Part shown: in pieces, positions 37,844-47,040 of the stretch
Layout of the letters: each line of letters starts with the position of its first letter
Numbering within the stretch: the first letter of the stretch is position 1
Assembly (NCBI RefSeq): GCF_903652925.1
Contig: NZ_CAHLAR010000003.1
Location: 372,001 to 436,000 of the forward strand
Length of the DNA: 64,000 bases
DNA from: Achromobacter anxifer
GTDB lineage: Bacteria > Pseudomonadota > Gammaproteobacteria > Burkholderiales > Burkholderiaceae_B
Direction of reading: 5' to 3'
Translations under genes and position numbers: made by a program
The notes under the pieces: model-generated
What the model was told of the DNA's origin: nothing
Databases searched by the model: none
The model's input: the letters and a program-made list of their open reading frames with translations, nothing else

Positions 37844-39136
37844 ATGTCCCAGGATCTCTCCGCCCCCACCTCCACGTCCGGCGAACTGCTGGCGCGCCGC
37901 CGCCGCGCGCTGGGCGCGGCCTACCGGCTGTTCTACGACGAGCCCGTGCATCCGGTGCGCGGCGAGGATGTCTGGCTGGAAGACGCGCAAGGCAAACGCT
38001 ATCTGGACGCCTACAACAACGTGCCCGTGGTCGGCCATGCGCATCCCGGTGTGGTCGAGGCGCTGGCGCGGCAGGCGGCGGTGCTGAACACCCACACCCG
38101 CTATCTGCACGAAGGCGTGGTCGAGTACGCGGAGCGGCTGCTGGCCTTGTTCCCCGCGGGCCTGGACAACGCCATGTTCACCTGCACCGGCAGCGAGGCC
38201 AACGACCTGGCGCTGCGCGTCGCGATCGAGGCCACCGGCCGCACGGGCTTCATCGTCACCCGCAACGCCTATCACGGCGTGACGCGCTCGCTGGCGGACA
38301 TGTCACCGTCGCTGCGCCCCGTGGCCAGCCATGTGCGCACGGTGCCGCCGCCCGACAGCTACCGCGGCGACCCGGCGCTGGCCGCCTTGCGCTTCGCCGA
38401 GGCCGTCGAGGCCGCCGCCGACGAACTGGCCCAGGCCGGCACGCCCGCGGCCGCGCTGATGGTCGACACCGTGTTCGCCAGCGACGGCATCCACACTGAA
38501 TCGAACCAGGCGCTGGCGCTGGCCGCGGCCGCCATCCGGCGGCGCGGCGGCCTGTTCATCGCCGACGAAGTCCAGGGCGGCCTGGCCCGCACCGGACAAT
38601 CCTGGTGGGCCTTCGAACGCGACGACGTGCTGCCCGACATGGTGTCGCTGGGCAAGCCCATGGGCAACGGCCATCCGATAGGCGCGCTGGTGCTGCGCTC
38701 GGACCTGGTAGAAGAATTCGGCCGCAAGTGCCGCTACTTCAATACCTTCGGCGGCAACACGGTCTCGGCCGCCGTGGGGCTGGCGGTGCTGGACGCGCTG
38801 CAGGCCATGGACGCGCCCAAGCGCGTGGCGGACGTGGGCGCGCACCTGGAGGCCGGCCTGCGCCGCCTCGCCGCGGCCCATCCCATCATCGGCGACGTGC
38901 GCGGCCGCGGCCTGTACTGGGGCGTGGAACTGGTGGACGCGCGCCGTCCCGCCGAGCCCGCGCCCGCCGTCGCGGCGGCCCTGGTCAACGGCCTGCGCCA
39001 CGCCGGCGTGCTGATCGGCGCCAGCGGCCCCCAGGCCAACGTATTGAAGATCCGCCCTCCGCTCACTTTCCAGAAGGCCCACGCGGACCTGCTGTTGCAA
39101 GCCCTGGAACAGCAATGCGCCGCCGCGCGGCCCTGA
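37844..39136 (+). CDS. Class III aminotransferase-fold enzyme, probable O-phosphoamine phospho-lyase
   Basis: A 430-residue PLP enzyme. PLP-lysine in SLGKPMGNGHP (about 269-279), the phosphate site CTGSEAND (about 110-117) and FIADEVQGG (about 239-247). The GKPMGNGHP form is the mark of the AGXT2L/ethanolamine-phosphate and phosphohydroxylysine phospho-lyase subgroup rather than ordinary transaminases. Coupled to the kinase gene 17 bases upstream, so the pair probably turns a hydroxyamine into an aldehyde plus ammonia and phosphate. An ordinary omega-transaminase cannot be ruled out. Confidence 0.84.
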   Translation: MSQDLSAPTSTSGELLARRRRALGAAYRLFYDEPVHPVRGEDVWLEDAQGKRYLDAYNNVPVVGHAHPGVVEALARQAAVLNTHTRYLHEGVVEYAERLLALFPAGLDNAMFTCTGSEANDLALRVAIEATGRTGFIVTRNAYHGVTRSLADMSPSLRPVASHVRTVPPPDSYRGDPALAALRFAEAVEAAADELAQAGTPAAALMVDTVFASDGIHTESNQALALAAAAIRRRGGLFIADEVQGGLARTGQSWWAFERDDVLPDMVSLGKPMGNGHPIGALVLRSDLVEEFGRKCRYFNTFGGNTVSAAVGLAVLDALQAMDAPKRVADVGAHLEAGLRRLAAAHPIIGDVRGRGLYWGVELVDARRPAEPAPAVAAALVNGLRHAGVLIGASGPQANVLKIRPPLTFQKAHADLLLQALEQQCAAARP

Positions 39137-39189
39137 GGCATCGGGACCGCCGTCTCGCAGACTCCACGCTACAGAAAGGAAAAAAGAAA

Positions 39190-40785
39190 ATGAAGCAGCT
39201 TCCACCCAAGATGAAATCGATCCTCGGCCAACTCGCCCTGGGCGCCGCGCTCATGGCCTCGGCCGCGTCCGGCGTGCACGCGCAGACGCGCGGCGGCACC
39301 CTGAACGTCATCCTCAACCCCGAACCGCCCACGCTGATCTACGGCCTGAACCAGCAGACGCCCACGCAGATCGCCGCGGGCAAGATCTATGAAGGCCTGC
39401 TGACCTATGACTTCGACCTGACGGCCAAGCCGTCGCTGGCGAAGTCCTGGGAGATCTCGCCCGACGGCCTGGTCTACACCTTCCATCTGCAGCAAGGCGT
39501 GACCTGGCACGACGGCAAGCCTTTCACGTCCGAAGACGTGCGCTTCTCGTTGCAGGACTACCTGCCGCAGACCCACCCGCGCGCCCGCGGCAATCTGTCG
39601 CACGTGGCCAGCATCGAAACGCCCGACGCCAACACGGTCAAGATCACGCTGAAGGAGCCCTACGCGCCCTTCCTCAACGCCTTCGAGGTGTCGAGCGCGC
39701 CCATCATGCCGGCCCACCTCTACAAGGGCACGGACTTCCGCAACAACCCCGCCAACCAGACGCCGATCGGCACGGGCCCCTTCAAGTTCAAGGAATGGAA
39801 GCGCGGGCAGTACGTGCAGCTGGTGCGCAACGAAGCCTATTGGCAGGCCGGCCTGCCCTACCTGGACAACGTCTATTTCCAGGTCATCCCTGACTCCGCC
39901 TCGCGCCTGCTGGCGCTGGAGAACGGCTCGGTGCAGGTCGCCAGCTTCGGCGACATCGACTTCGCCTTCCTGCCGCAGATCAAGGCCAACCCGGCGCTGG
40001 AAGTCACCACCAAGGGCTATGAATTCGCCGGCCCGTTGTCATGGATCGAACTGAACCATCGCGTCAAGCCACTGGACGACAAGCGCTTCCGCCAGGCGAT
40101 CCAGTACGCCATCGACCGCGACTTCATCGCCAAGCGCATTTTCTTCGGCGCCGCCAAGCCCGCCACCGGCCCGATCTCGTCGGTGACGAGCTTCTACGAT
40201 CCCAACATCCCGCAATACAAGTACGACCCGAAGAAGGCCATCGCCCTGCTCGACGAGATGGGCCTCAAGCCCGACGCCAACGGCAAGCGCGTTTCGCTGC
40301 GGCTGCTGGGCCTGCCCTACGGCGACACCTGGAACAAGGTGTCCGAATACGTCAAGAACTCGCTGGCCAAGGTCGGCATCGACGTGGTGCTGGAAAGCAC
40401 GGACGCCGGCAACTGGGCGCGCCGCTACGCCAACTGGGACTTCGACATGACGGTCACCTACCTGTATCAGTACTCGGACCCCGCCCTGGGCGTGGACCGC
40501 AGCTACCGGTCGGACAACATCCGCCAGGGCGTCTACGGCACCAACATCTCGGGCTACACCAACCCCGAGCTGGACAAGGTGTTCAGCGCCGCCTCGCTCG
40601 AAACCGACAAGCAGAAGCGCCAGCAGCTCTACACCCAGGCCGCCACCACGCTGGCGGAAGATGCGCCGTCGGCCTGGCTGGTGGAGCTGTCGTTCCCGAC
40701 CATCACCAGCAAGTCCGTCAAGAACGTGACGACTTCGGCCATCGGCGTCGCCGAGACCTTCGCCACGACCTACATCCAGAAGTAA
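39190..40785 (+). CDS. ABC transporter substrate-binding protein, family 5
   Basis: A 531-residue periplasmic binding protein with signal peptide (LALGAALMASAASGVHAQ). Family marks: TRGGTLNVILNPEPPTL, FHLQQGVTWHDGKPFTSEDV and GTGPFKFKEWKRGQYV. AGAAAGGA precedes the ATG. It starts a complete DppABCDF-type set. Only distantly similar to the binding proteins at the left end of the window. Confidence 0.92.
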   Translation: MKQLPPKMKSILGQLALGAALMASAASGVHAQTRGGTLNVILNPEPPTLIYGLNQQTPTQIAAGKIYEGLLTYDFDLTAKPSLAKSWEISPDGLVYTFHLQQGVTWHDGKPFTSEDVRFSLQDYLPQTHPRARGNLSHVASIETPDANTVKITLKEPYAPFLNAFEVSSAPIMPAHLYKGTDFRNNPANQTPIGTGPFKFKEWKRGQYVQLVRNEAYWQAGLPYLDNVYFQVIPDSASRLLALENGSVQVASFGDIDFAFLPQIKANPALEVTTKGYEFAGPLSWIELNHRVKPLDDKRFRQAIQYAIDRDFIAKRIFFGAAKPATGPISSVTSFYDPNIPQYKYDPKKAIALLDEMGLKPDANGKRVSLRLLGLPYGDTWNKVSEYVKNSLAKVGIDVVLESTDAGNWARRYANWDFDMTVTYLYQYSDPALGVDRSYRSDNIRQGVYGTNISGYTNPELDKVFSAASLETDKQKRQQLYTQAATTLAEDAPSAWLVELSFPTITSKSVKNVTTSAIGVAETFATTYIQK

Positions 40786-40798
40786 GGGGAGGCAGGCC

Positions 40799-41776
40799 AT
40801 GAAGTCCCTGCTGGCGGTCGCGTCCGTCCTGATCAAGTCCATCACGGTGCTGCTGGCCGTGGCGGTCATCAACTTCATGCTGGTGCGGATGGCGCCGGGC
40901 GATCCCGTCAGCGTCCTCGCCGGCGAGGCGGGCGCCTCCGACCAGCACTACATCGACCAGCTGCGCAAGGAGTTCAAGCTGGACAAGCCGCTGCCGGTGC
41001 AGCTGGCCGGCTACCTGGGCTCCATGGCGACCCTGAACCTGGGCTTCAGCTACCGCCAGCAGCAGCCGGTGTGGGACCTGATCGCGGACCGCCTGCCCGC
41101 CACGCTGGTGCTGGCCATCCCCGCGTTCCTGCTGTCGCTGCTGGGCGGCGTGCTCTTGGGGGTGCTGGCCAGCAAGTACCGGGGCACCTGGAAGGATTCC
41201 GCCATCACGGCGGGATCGCTGGCCTTCTATGCCACGCCCATCTTCTGGGTGGGGCTGATGCTGGTGCTGCTGTTCTCGGTGCAGCTGGGCTGGTTTCCGC
41301 CCTTCGGCCTGGAAGCCATGGGTTCCGGCAAGAGCGGCCTGGCGCGCGCGCTGGACATCGCCCACCACGCCGTGCTGCCGGTGCTGACGCTGGCGGCGTT
41401 CAATCTTGCGCTGTATGCCCGCATGACGCGGGCCTCGATGAACGAGGTGCAGACCGCCGACTTCGTCAAGACCGCCTGGGCCAAGGGCCTGTCGCCGTCG
41501 CGCGTGGTCTGGGTGCACCAGCTGCGCAACGCCGTGCTGCCGGTCATCACCCTGGCCGGCATCCAGGCCGGGCAGCTGATCGGCGGCTCGGTGCTGGTGG
41601 AGACGGTGTTCGCCTGGCCCGGCATCGGCCGCCTGGCGTTCGACGCGCTGATGCAGCGCGACTACCAGGTGCTGCTGGGCGTGTTCTTCTGCACTTCGCT
41701 GATGGTGGTCGCGTTCAACCTCATCACCGACCTGATGTACCTGCTGATCGATCCCCGTATGCGGAGCGCTGCATGA
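40799..41776 (+). CDS. ABC transporter permease, DppB type
   Basis: A 325-residue inner-membrane permease; VRMAPGDPVSVLAGE is the DppB/OppB motif after the first helix, and the EAA loop is DFVKTAWAKGLSPSRVV. Follows the binding-protein gene by 13 bases and overlaps the DppC gene by four. Confidence 0.93.
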   Translation: MKSLLAVASVLIKSITVLLAVAVINFMLVRMAPGDPVSVLAGEAGASDQHYIDQLRKEFKLDKPLPVQLAGYLGSMATLNLGFSYRQQQPVWDLIADRLPATLVLAIPAFLLSLLGGVLLGVLASKYRGTWKDSAITAGSLAFYATPIFWVGLMLVLLFSVQLGWFPPFGLEAMGSGKSGLARALDIAHHAVLPVLTLAAFNLALYARMTRASMNEVQTADFVKTAWAKGLSPSRVVWVHQLRNAVLPVITLAGIQAGQLIGGSVLVETVFAWPGIGRLAFDALMQRDYQVLLGVFFCTSLMVVAFNLITDLMYLLIDPRMRSAA

Positions 41777-42612
41777 AAGGCCTGTCCAAACGTTTTGCCA
41801 AGAACATCGGCGCCGTCGCGGGCTTGCTGGTGCTGTGCCTGATCGTGCTGATGGCGCTGGGCGCCAACGGCCTGTATCCGGAAAATCCGTGGGATCCCTC
41901 GGTCGCGCCCTTCCTCAAGCCCCTGCAGGAAGGCGGCGTGTGGCTGGGATCGGACTCGCTGGGACGCGACATCGCGTCCGGCATCGTGCACGGCGCGCGC
42001 GCCTCGCTGCTGGTGGGCTGCGTCGCCACCGCCGTGGCGCTGGTGATCGGGCTGGCCGTGGGCATCCCCGCAGGATTCCTGGGCGGGCGCAGCGACGAGA
42101 TCCTGATGCGCCTGACCGAGATCTTCCAGACCATCCCCAGTTTCTTCTTCGCCATCGTGCTGGTGGCCATCTTCCAGCCTTCGTTCGCCTCGGTGATCGC
42201 GGCGGTGGGGCTGGTGAGCTGGCCGCCGGTGGCGCGGCTGGTGCGGGCCGAATTCATGCGCGTGAAGTCCAGCGAATTCGTCGAGGCCGCGCGCGTGCAG
42301 GGCCTGTCGAACCTGCGCATCGTCATGGCCGAGATCCTGCCCAACTGCCTGTCGCCGCTGATCGTAATGGCCTCGCTCATGGTGGCCAACGCCATCCTGC
42401 TGGAAAGCGCCATCAGCTTCCTGGGCCTGGGCGATCCCAACCTGATGAGCTGGGGCTACATGGTGGGCGCGTCGCGCTCGCTGCTGCGCCTGGCGTGGTG
42501 GATGTGCCTGTTCCCCGGGCTGGCCATCTTCCTGACCGTGCTGGCGATCAACCTGGTGGGCGAAGGCCTCAACGACGCGCTCAATCCGCGTCTGCACCGC
42601 AAGGGACAATAA
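41773..42612 (+). CDS. ABC transporter permease, DppC type
   Basis: A 279-residue inner-membrane permease; WLGSDSLGRDIASG is the DppC motif and the EAA loop is EFVEAARVQGLSNLRIVM. The ATG overlaps the preceding stop codon (ATGA). Confidence 0.93.
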   Translation: MKGLSKRFAKNIGAVAGLLVLCLIVLMALGANGLYPENPWDPSVAPFLKPLQEGGVWLGSDSLGRDIASGIVHGARASLLVGCVATAVALVIGLAVGIPAGFLGGRSDEILMRLTEIFQTIPSFFFAIVLVAIFQPSFASVIAAVGLVSWPPVARLVRAEFMRVKSSEFVEAARVQGLSNLRIVMAEILPNCLSPLIVMASLMVANAILLESAISFLGLGDPNLMSWGYMVGASRSLLRLAWWMCLFPGLAIFLTVLAINLVGEGLNDALNPRLHRKGQ

Positions 42613-42614
42613 CC

Positions 42615-44213
42615 GTGAACGGCCTGCTCCAGATCGAAGACCTGTCCATCAAGCTGCCCGCCGGCGCCGACCGGCCCTATGCCGTCGAAGGCGTCAGCCT
42701 GGACATCGCGCCCGGCGAAATCGTCTGCGTGGTGGGCGAATCCGGCTCGGGCAAATCCACCCTGGCCCATGCCGTGCTGAGCCTGCTGCCGCGCGGCGTG
42801 AGCGTCAGCGGCGGCGCGATACGGCTGGACGGCCAGGCCCTGACCGGCCTGGGCCTGAACGCCCTGCGCAAGATCCGCGGCAAGCGCATCGCCATGGTGT
42901 TCCAGGAGCCGCTCAGCGCCCTGAACCCGCTGATGCGCTGCGGCGACCAGATCGTCGAAATGCTGCGCGAGCATGGCGCGGCCGACGCCGCGCAGAACGC
43001 CGAGCGCCTGGCCGCGCTGCTGGTGTCGGTGGGGCTGGAAGACCACCGCCGCATCGCGGACTCCTATCCCTTCCAGCTGTCCGGCGGCCAGCGCCAGCGC
43101 GTCATGATCGCCATGGCGCTGGCGCTGGAACCCGAGATCCTTATCGCCGACGAGCCGACCACGGCGCTGGACGTGACCACCCAGGCCCAGATCCTGGCGG
43201 TGCTGCTGGACATCCAGAAGCGCAAGAACCTGGGCGTGCTGTTCATCACCCACGACTTCGGCGTGGTGTCCGAGATCGCCGACCGCATCGTGGTCATGAA
43301 GGACGGCCGCGTGGTCGAGACCGGTGCCGCCGCGCAGGTGCTCAACCAGCCCCAGGCCGACTACACCCGGCGCCTGCTGGCGGCGGTGCCCTCTTCCGTG
43401 CCGCCCGCCCCGACTCCGGTGGCGGCGCAGGCGCTGCTGTCGGTGAGCGGGCTGCGCAAGACCTACGTGCGCAAGGGCGGACTGTTCAAGCCGGCGCGCC
43501 AATTCCCGGCGGTGCGCGACGTCAGCTTCGAGATCGCCCGCGGCGAGACCGTGGGCCTGGTCGGCGAATCCGGCTCGGGCAAATCGACCATAGGCCGCAT
43601 CGTCGCCGGCCTGATCGCCGCCGATGGCGGTTCGGTGCGCCTGAAGGGCGCCGAGCTGACGGCGCGCGGCGCCTTCGACGACGTCGCCGTGCGGCGCTCG
43701 GTGCAGATGGTGTTCCAGGATCCCTACGGTTCGCTCAACCCGCGCCACCGCGTCGCCACCATCCTGACCAGCGGCCTGGTGGCCCAGGGCGTGCCGCGCG
43801 AACAGGCGTTGCGCCGCGCGCGCGAGCTGATGGAACTGGTGCGGCTGGACGCCTCGGCGCTGGACCGCTATCCGCACGAATTCTCGGGCGGCCAGCGCCA
43901 GCGGCTGGGCCTGGCCCGCGCCATCGCGGCCCAGCCCGAACTCATCATCGCCGACGAACCGGTGTCGGCGCTGGACGTGTCGGTGCAGGACCAGGTGCTG
44001 ACGCTGCTGAAGGAACTGAAGGACAAGCTGCACCTGTCGATGCTGTTCATCACCCACGACCTGCGCGTGGCGGCCCAGCTGTGCGACCGCATCGTGGTGC
44101 TGCAGCAAGGCGCCATCGTCGAGCAAGGCCCCGCGGCGCAGGTGCTGCAGGCGCCGTCGCACCCCTACACGCGGCAGCTGATCGACGCGGTGCCGGGCCG
44201 CCAGTGGAAATAG
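42615..44213 (+). CDS. Fused dipeptide-type ABC transporter ATPase (DppD-DppF)
   Basis: A 532-residue double ATPase starting at GTG 42615, two bases after dppC, with AGGGA upstream. Domain 1: GESGSGKST, SGGQRQRVMIA, ILIADEPTTALD. Domain 2: GESGSGKST, SGGQRQRLGLA, LIIADEPVSALD. It energises the permeases just upstream. Confidence 0.93.
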   Translation: MNGLLQIEDLSIKLPAGADRPYAVEGVSLDIAPGEIVCVVGESGSGKSTLAHAVLSLLPRGVSVSGGAIRLDGQALTGLGLNALRKIRGKRIAMVFQEPLSALNPLMRCGDQIVEMLREHGAADAAQNAERLAALLVSVGLEDHRRIADSYPFQLSGGQRQRVMIAMALALEPEILIADEPTTALDVTTQAQILAVLLDIQKRKNLGVLFITHDFGVVSEIADRIVVMKDGRVVETGAAAQVLNQPQADYTRRLLAAVPSSVPPAPTPVAAQALLSVSGLRKTYVRKGGLFKPARQFPAVRDVSFEIARGETVGLVGESGSGKSTIGRIVAGLIAADGGSVRLKGAELTARGAFDDVAVRRSVQMVFQDPYGSLNPRHRVATILTSGLVAQGVPREQALRRARELMELVRLDASALDRYPHEFSGGQRQRLGLARAIAAQPELIIADEPVSALDVSVQDQVLTLLKELKDKLHLSMLFITHDLRVAAQLCDRIVVLQQGAIVEQGPAAQVLQAPSHPYTRQLIDAVPGRQWK

Positions 44214-44274
44214 GCCCGCTGCCCATGCCTGCCCTCTTACCGATCATCCCCCCGGCTATCCAGGAATCCCCACG

Positions 44275-45315
44275 ATGAAAGCCCTGCTTTCCCCCCTGCA
44301 CGACGCCGAATGGACCGGCAACGCCCTGGTCCGCGGCATCCTCAAACCGCACCACGACGCGCGCGGCCGCGGCCGCGAGATCGAGGCGGCGCTGCGCGAC
44401 GTCGGGCTGGACTGCCAGACCGTGGGCCCGCTGGCCCAGGGCATCCCCGAGCTCACGCAGATCCACACGCCCGACTACCTGGCCTACCTGCAAAGCGCCT
44501 GGGCCGAATGGCGCAAGGCGCCCGACGCCTCGTTCGAGGTGCGGCCCAACATCTGGCCCAACCGCCACTACACCGAGATGCGCGCCACCACGCCCGTGGC
44601 CATGGCCGGCCGCTACCTGGCCGACGGCGCCACGCCCATCGTCGAGGACACCTGGCGCAACGTCTACGCCAGCGCCGAGACCGCGGTCGCCGCCGCGCAG
44701 GCCGTGCTGGACGGATCGTCCAGCGTGTATGCGCTGGTGCGGCCCAGCGGCCATCACGCCATGACGGACATGGGCATGGGCGGCTGCCTGCTGGCCAATA
44801 CCGCGCTGGCCGCGCAACGCCTGGCCGGACAATGGGGCCGCGTCGCGATCCTGGACATCGACGTGCACCACGGCAACGGCACGCAGCAGATCTTCTATGG
44901 CCGCGACGACGTGCTGACCGTCTCCATCCATGGCGACCCCGCCAGCATCTACCCCTTCTGCAGCGGCTACGGCGACGAAACCGGCACGGGCGCGGGCGAG
45001 GGCTACAACCTGAACCTGCCGCTGGCGGCCGGCACCGAGCTCTCCGGCTATCTCAAGGCCTTCGAGCCCGCGCTGGAGCGCGTCGAGCAGTTCAAGCCGC
45101 GCGCGCTGGTGGTCGCCACCGGCTACGACACCTTCCGCGGCGACGCCTTCGGCAATCTCAGCCTGGACACGCCGGACTATGCGCAACTGGGCAAGCGCAT
45201 CGCGCAGCTCGGCCTGCCCACGCTGTTCGTGCAGGAAGGCGGCTACGCCATCGACGCCTTGCGCGCCAATACCCGTTCGATGCTGGAAGGCTATCTGGGC
45301 CACGCCCGGCGCTGA
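44275..45315 (+). CDS. Histone-deacetylase-family protein, acetylpolyamine-amidohydrolase-like
   Basis: A 346-residue zinc amidohydrolase of the arginase/deacetylase fold. Catalytic His-His in RPSGHHAM (about 160-166), zinc ligands in ILDIDVHHGNG (about 196-206) and in ATGYDTF (about 281-287), late Tyr in QEGGYAID. Bacterial relatives (AphA/AphB) remove acetyl groups from acetylputrescine, acetylcadaverine and similar amines. Being in one operon with an amine kinase, a phospho-lyase and an importer it may deacetylate the imported compound first (inference). Confidence 0.86.
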   Translation: MKALLSPLHDAEWTGNALVRGILKPHHDARGRGREIEAALRDVGLDCQTVGPLAQGIPELTQIHTPDYLAYLQSAWAEWRKAPDASFEVRPNIWPNRHYTEMRATTPVAMAGRYLADGATPIVEDTWRNVYASAETAVAAAQAVLDGSSSVYALVRPSGHHAMTDMGMGGCLLANTALAAQRLAGQWGRVAILDIDVHHGNGTQQIFYGRDDVLTVSIHGDPASIYPFCSGYGDETGTGAGEGYNLNLPLAAGTELSGYLKAFEPALERVEQFKPRALVVATGYDTFRGDAFGNLSLDTPDYAQLGKRIAQLGLPTLFVQEGGYAIDALRANTRSMLEGYLGHARR

Positions 45316-45345
45316 GTCCACCGTCCGCCACAGACCAGGAACACG

Positions 45346-46056
45346 ATGCAATCCCCCTCCACTCCCCGCGTCGCGCTGATCAGCGGCGCCAGCCGCGGCA
45401 TCGGCCTGGCCATCGCCCGCGAACTGCTTGCCAACGGCTGGAGCATCAGCGCCGGCACCCGCAGTCCCACCGACGCCTTCGACGGCTTTCCGGCCGAACG
45501 GGTGCACCGCGCCCGCTTCGACGCCGAGGACGCCGCCAGCGAGGACGCGTGGATAGCGGACGCCATGGCGCGCTACGGCCGCATCGACGCGCTGATCCAC
45601 AACGCCGGCATCCTCAGCAAGAGCTCGGTGGTCGAGGCCACCGACGACGAGTTCGACCGGCTGTTCGCCGTCAACGTCAAATCGCCCATGCGCCTGACGC
45701 GCAAGGCCTGGCCGCACCTGATCGCGGCGGGCGCGGGCAAGGTCCTGGTCATGGCCTCGCTGGCCGGCAAGCGGGTCCGCGCGCCCGAGGGCACGCTCTA
45801 CGCCATGAGCAAGTTCGCGGCGCTGGCGCTGGCCCACGGCATCCGCCACTGCGGCGATCCCCACCAGATCCGCTGCACCGCCATCTGCCCGGGCTTCGTG
45901 GCCACCGACATGGCCGACGGCGTGCCCGCGGAAATCAAGACCCGCCTGACCCAGCCCGAGGACATCGCCCGCATGGCGCGGCTGGTGCTGGAGCTGCCGC
46001 CCAGCGCCAGCGTGGCGGAAATCCCCGTCAGCTGGCAGGTGGAATCGGAGTACTAG
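45346..46056 (+). CDS. Short-chain dehydrogenase/reductase
   Basis: A 236-residue classical SDR: ISGASRGIGLAIA (about 12-24), LIHNAGI, catalytic Ser in VMASLAGK, YAMSK. The C-terminus lacks the common ITGQ---DGG ending. It is last in the operon and could oxidise or reduce the aldehyde made by the phospho-lyase. Its stop codon overlaps that of the convergent LysR gene. Confidence 0.87.
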   Translation: MQSPSTPRVALISGASRGIGLAIARELLANGWSISAGTRSPTDAFDGFPAERVHRARFDAEDAASEDAWIADAMARYGRIDALIHNAGILSKSSVVEATDDEFDRLFAVNVKSPMRLTRKAWPHLIAAGAGKVLVMASLAGKRVRAPEGTLYAMSKFAALALAHGIRHCGDPHQIRCTAICPGFVATDMADGVPAEIKTRLTQPEDIARMARLVLELPPSASVAEIPVSWQVESEY

Positions 46057-46946
46057 CCGGCGGCTTCCAGCACCGCCGCGCGGAACTCCTGCATCAGCGG
46101 CGACCACGTCGCGCCATGGCGCGTGACCAGCGCCATGCTACGCCGCAGGGGCCGGCCCAGCGTCACCGGCAGCTCGGCGATGTCCGGGCCCAACGCACTT
46201 TGCGGCATCAGCGCCAGCAGGTCCGAGGCCGCCAGCAAGGCCAGCGCGCCCCCCGAGAAATGCTGTACCTCCAGCGCCGCCGACGGCAGCGCCAGGCCCG
46301 CCTCGGCATAGCGGGCTTCCAGCGCGTGGCGCGCCACCGATCCCTGCATGGGCAGGATCCAGCGCTGGCCGTCCAGGTCGCGCAAGGCCAGCTTGCGCCG
46401 CGACGCCAGGGGATGCTTGCGGCTGGCGGCCACGCACAGGCCGTCCTCGCGTATCGATTCCTGGTGCAGCGAACCCGGCACGTCGGCATAGATCGGCGTC
46501 ACAGCCAGGTCCAGCTTGCCACCCGCGACCTGCTCGTTCAAGTCGTCCGACTGGCCTTGCGTGAGCTGCACCCGCAGCGCGGGCCGGCGCGGCAGCAGGC
46601 GGCGCAGGGCCGGCATCACCACGCTGTCCACCGTGGCGCCGGTGGCGCCGACGCGCAGCAGGCCGGCTTCGCCCAGGCGCAGTTCCATGGCGTTGCGCAC
46701 CGCGTCGCGGTACTCCGCCCATAGCCGCTGCGCGTGTTCGCGGAACGCCAGGCCCGCCGAGGTCAGGCGCAGCCCGCGCCCGCCGCGGTCCAGCAGCGCC
46801 AGCCCCGTGTCGGCCTCCAGCCGCTGCAGGGACTTCGACAGCGCCGGCTGGCTGACGCCGCAGGCCGCCGCGGCGCGGTCCAGGTTGCCGTGTTCCACCA
46901 CGGCCAGGAAATATTCGATGTCACGCAGCGACAGATTCATAATCAT
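46053..46946 (-). CDS. LysR-family transcriptional regulator
   Basis: A 297-residue regulator: HTH about 4-64 (GNLDRAAAACGVSQPALSKSLQRLEAD) and effector domain about 92-290. Two Met codons (46946 and 46940) both lie in a palindrome. Divergent from the sulfatase/Bug operon, which it likely controls. Confidence 0.88.
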   Translation of the reverse strand: MIMNLSLRDIEYFLAVVEHGNLDRAAAACGVSQPALSKSLQRLEADTGLALLDRGGRGLRLTSAGLAFREHAQRLWAEYRDAVRNAMELRLGEAGLLRVGATGATVDSVVMPALRRLLPRRPALRVQLTQGQSDDLNEQVAGGKLDLAVTPIYADVPGSLHQESIREDGLCVAASRKHPLASRRKLALRDLDGQRWILPMQGSVARHALEARYAEAGLALPSAALEVQHFSGGALALLAASDLLALMPQSALGPDIAELPVTLGRPLRRSMALVTRHGATWSPLMQEFRAAVLEAAG

Positions 46947-46954
46947 TGGTTATG
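46938..46954. promoter_or_regulatory. Putative LysR operator CATAATCATTGGTTATG
   Basis: A 17-bp palindrome with one mismatched pair, containing the T-N11-A pattern of LysR sites. It covers the LysR start codon region and lies about 90 bases upstream of the sulfatase gene. Confidence 0.5.
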
Positions 46955-47040
46955 CATAGACTCAGCTTCAGGAATATTAAGCCGAGTCCACGCCCCTAGA
47001 ATCCCTGGATAAACCCGAGGACCGACAGAAGGCGCAGCGC

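Noticed and set aside
37844-39136. Simple omega-transaminase assignment
   Set aside because: Possible, but the GKPMGNGHP form and the adjacent hydroxylysine-kinase-like gene favour a phospho-lyase; kept as the alternative in the entry.
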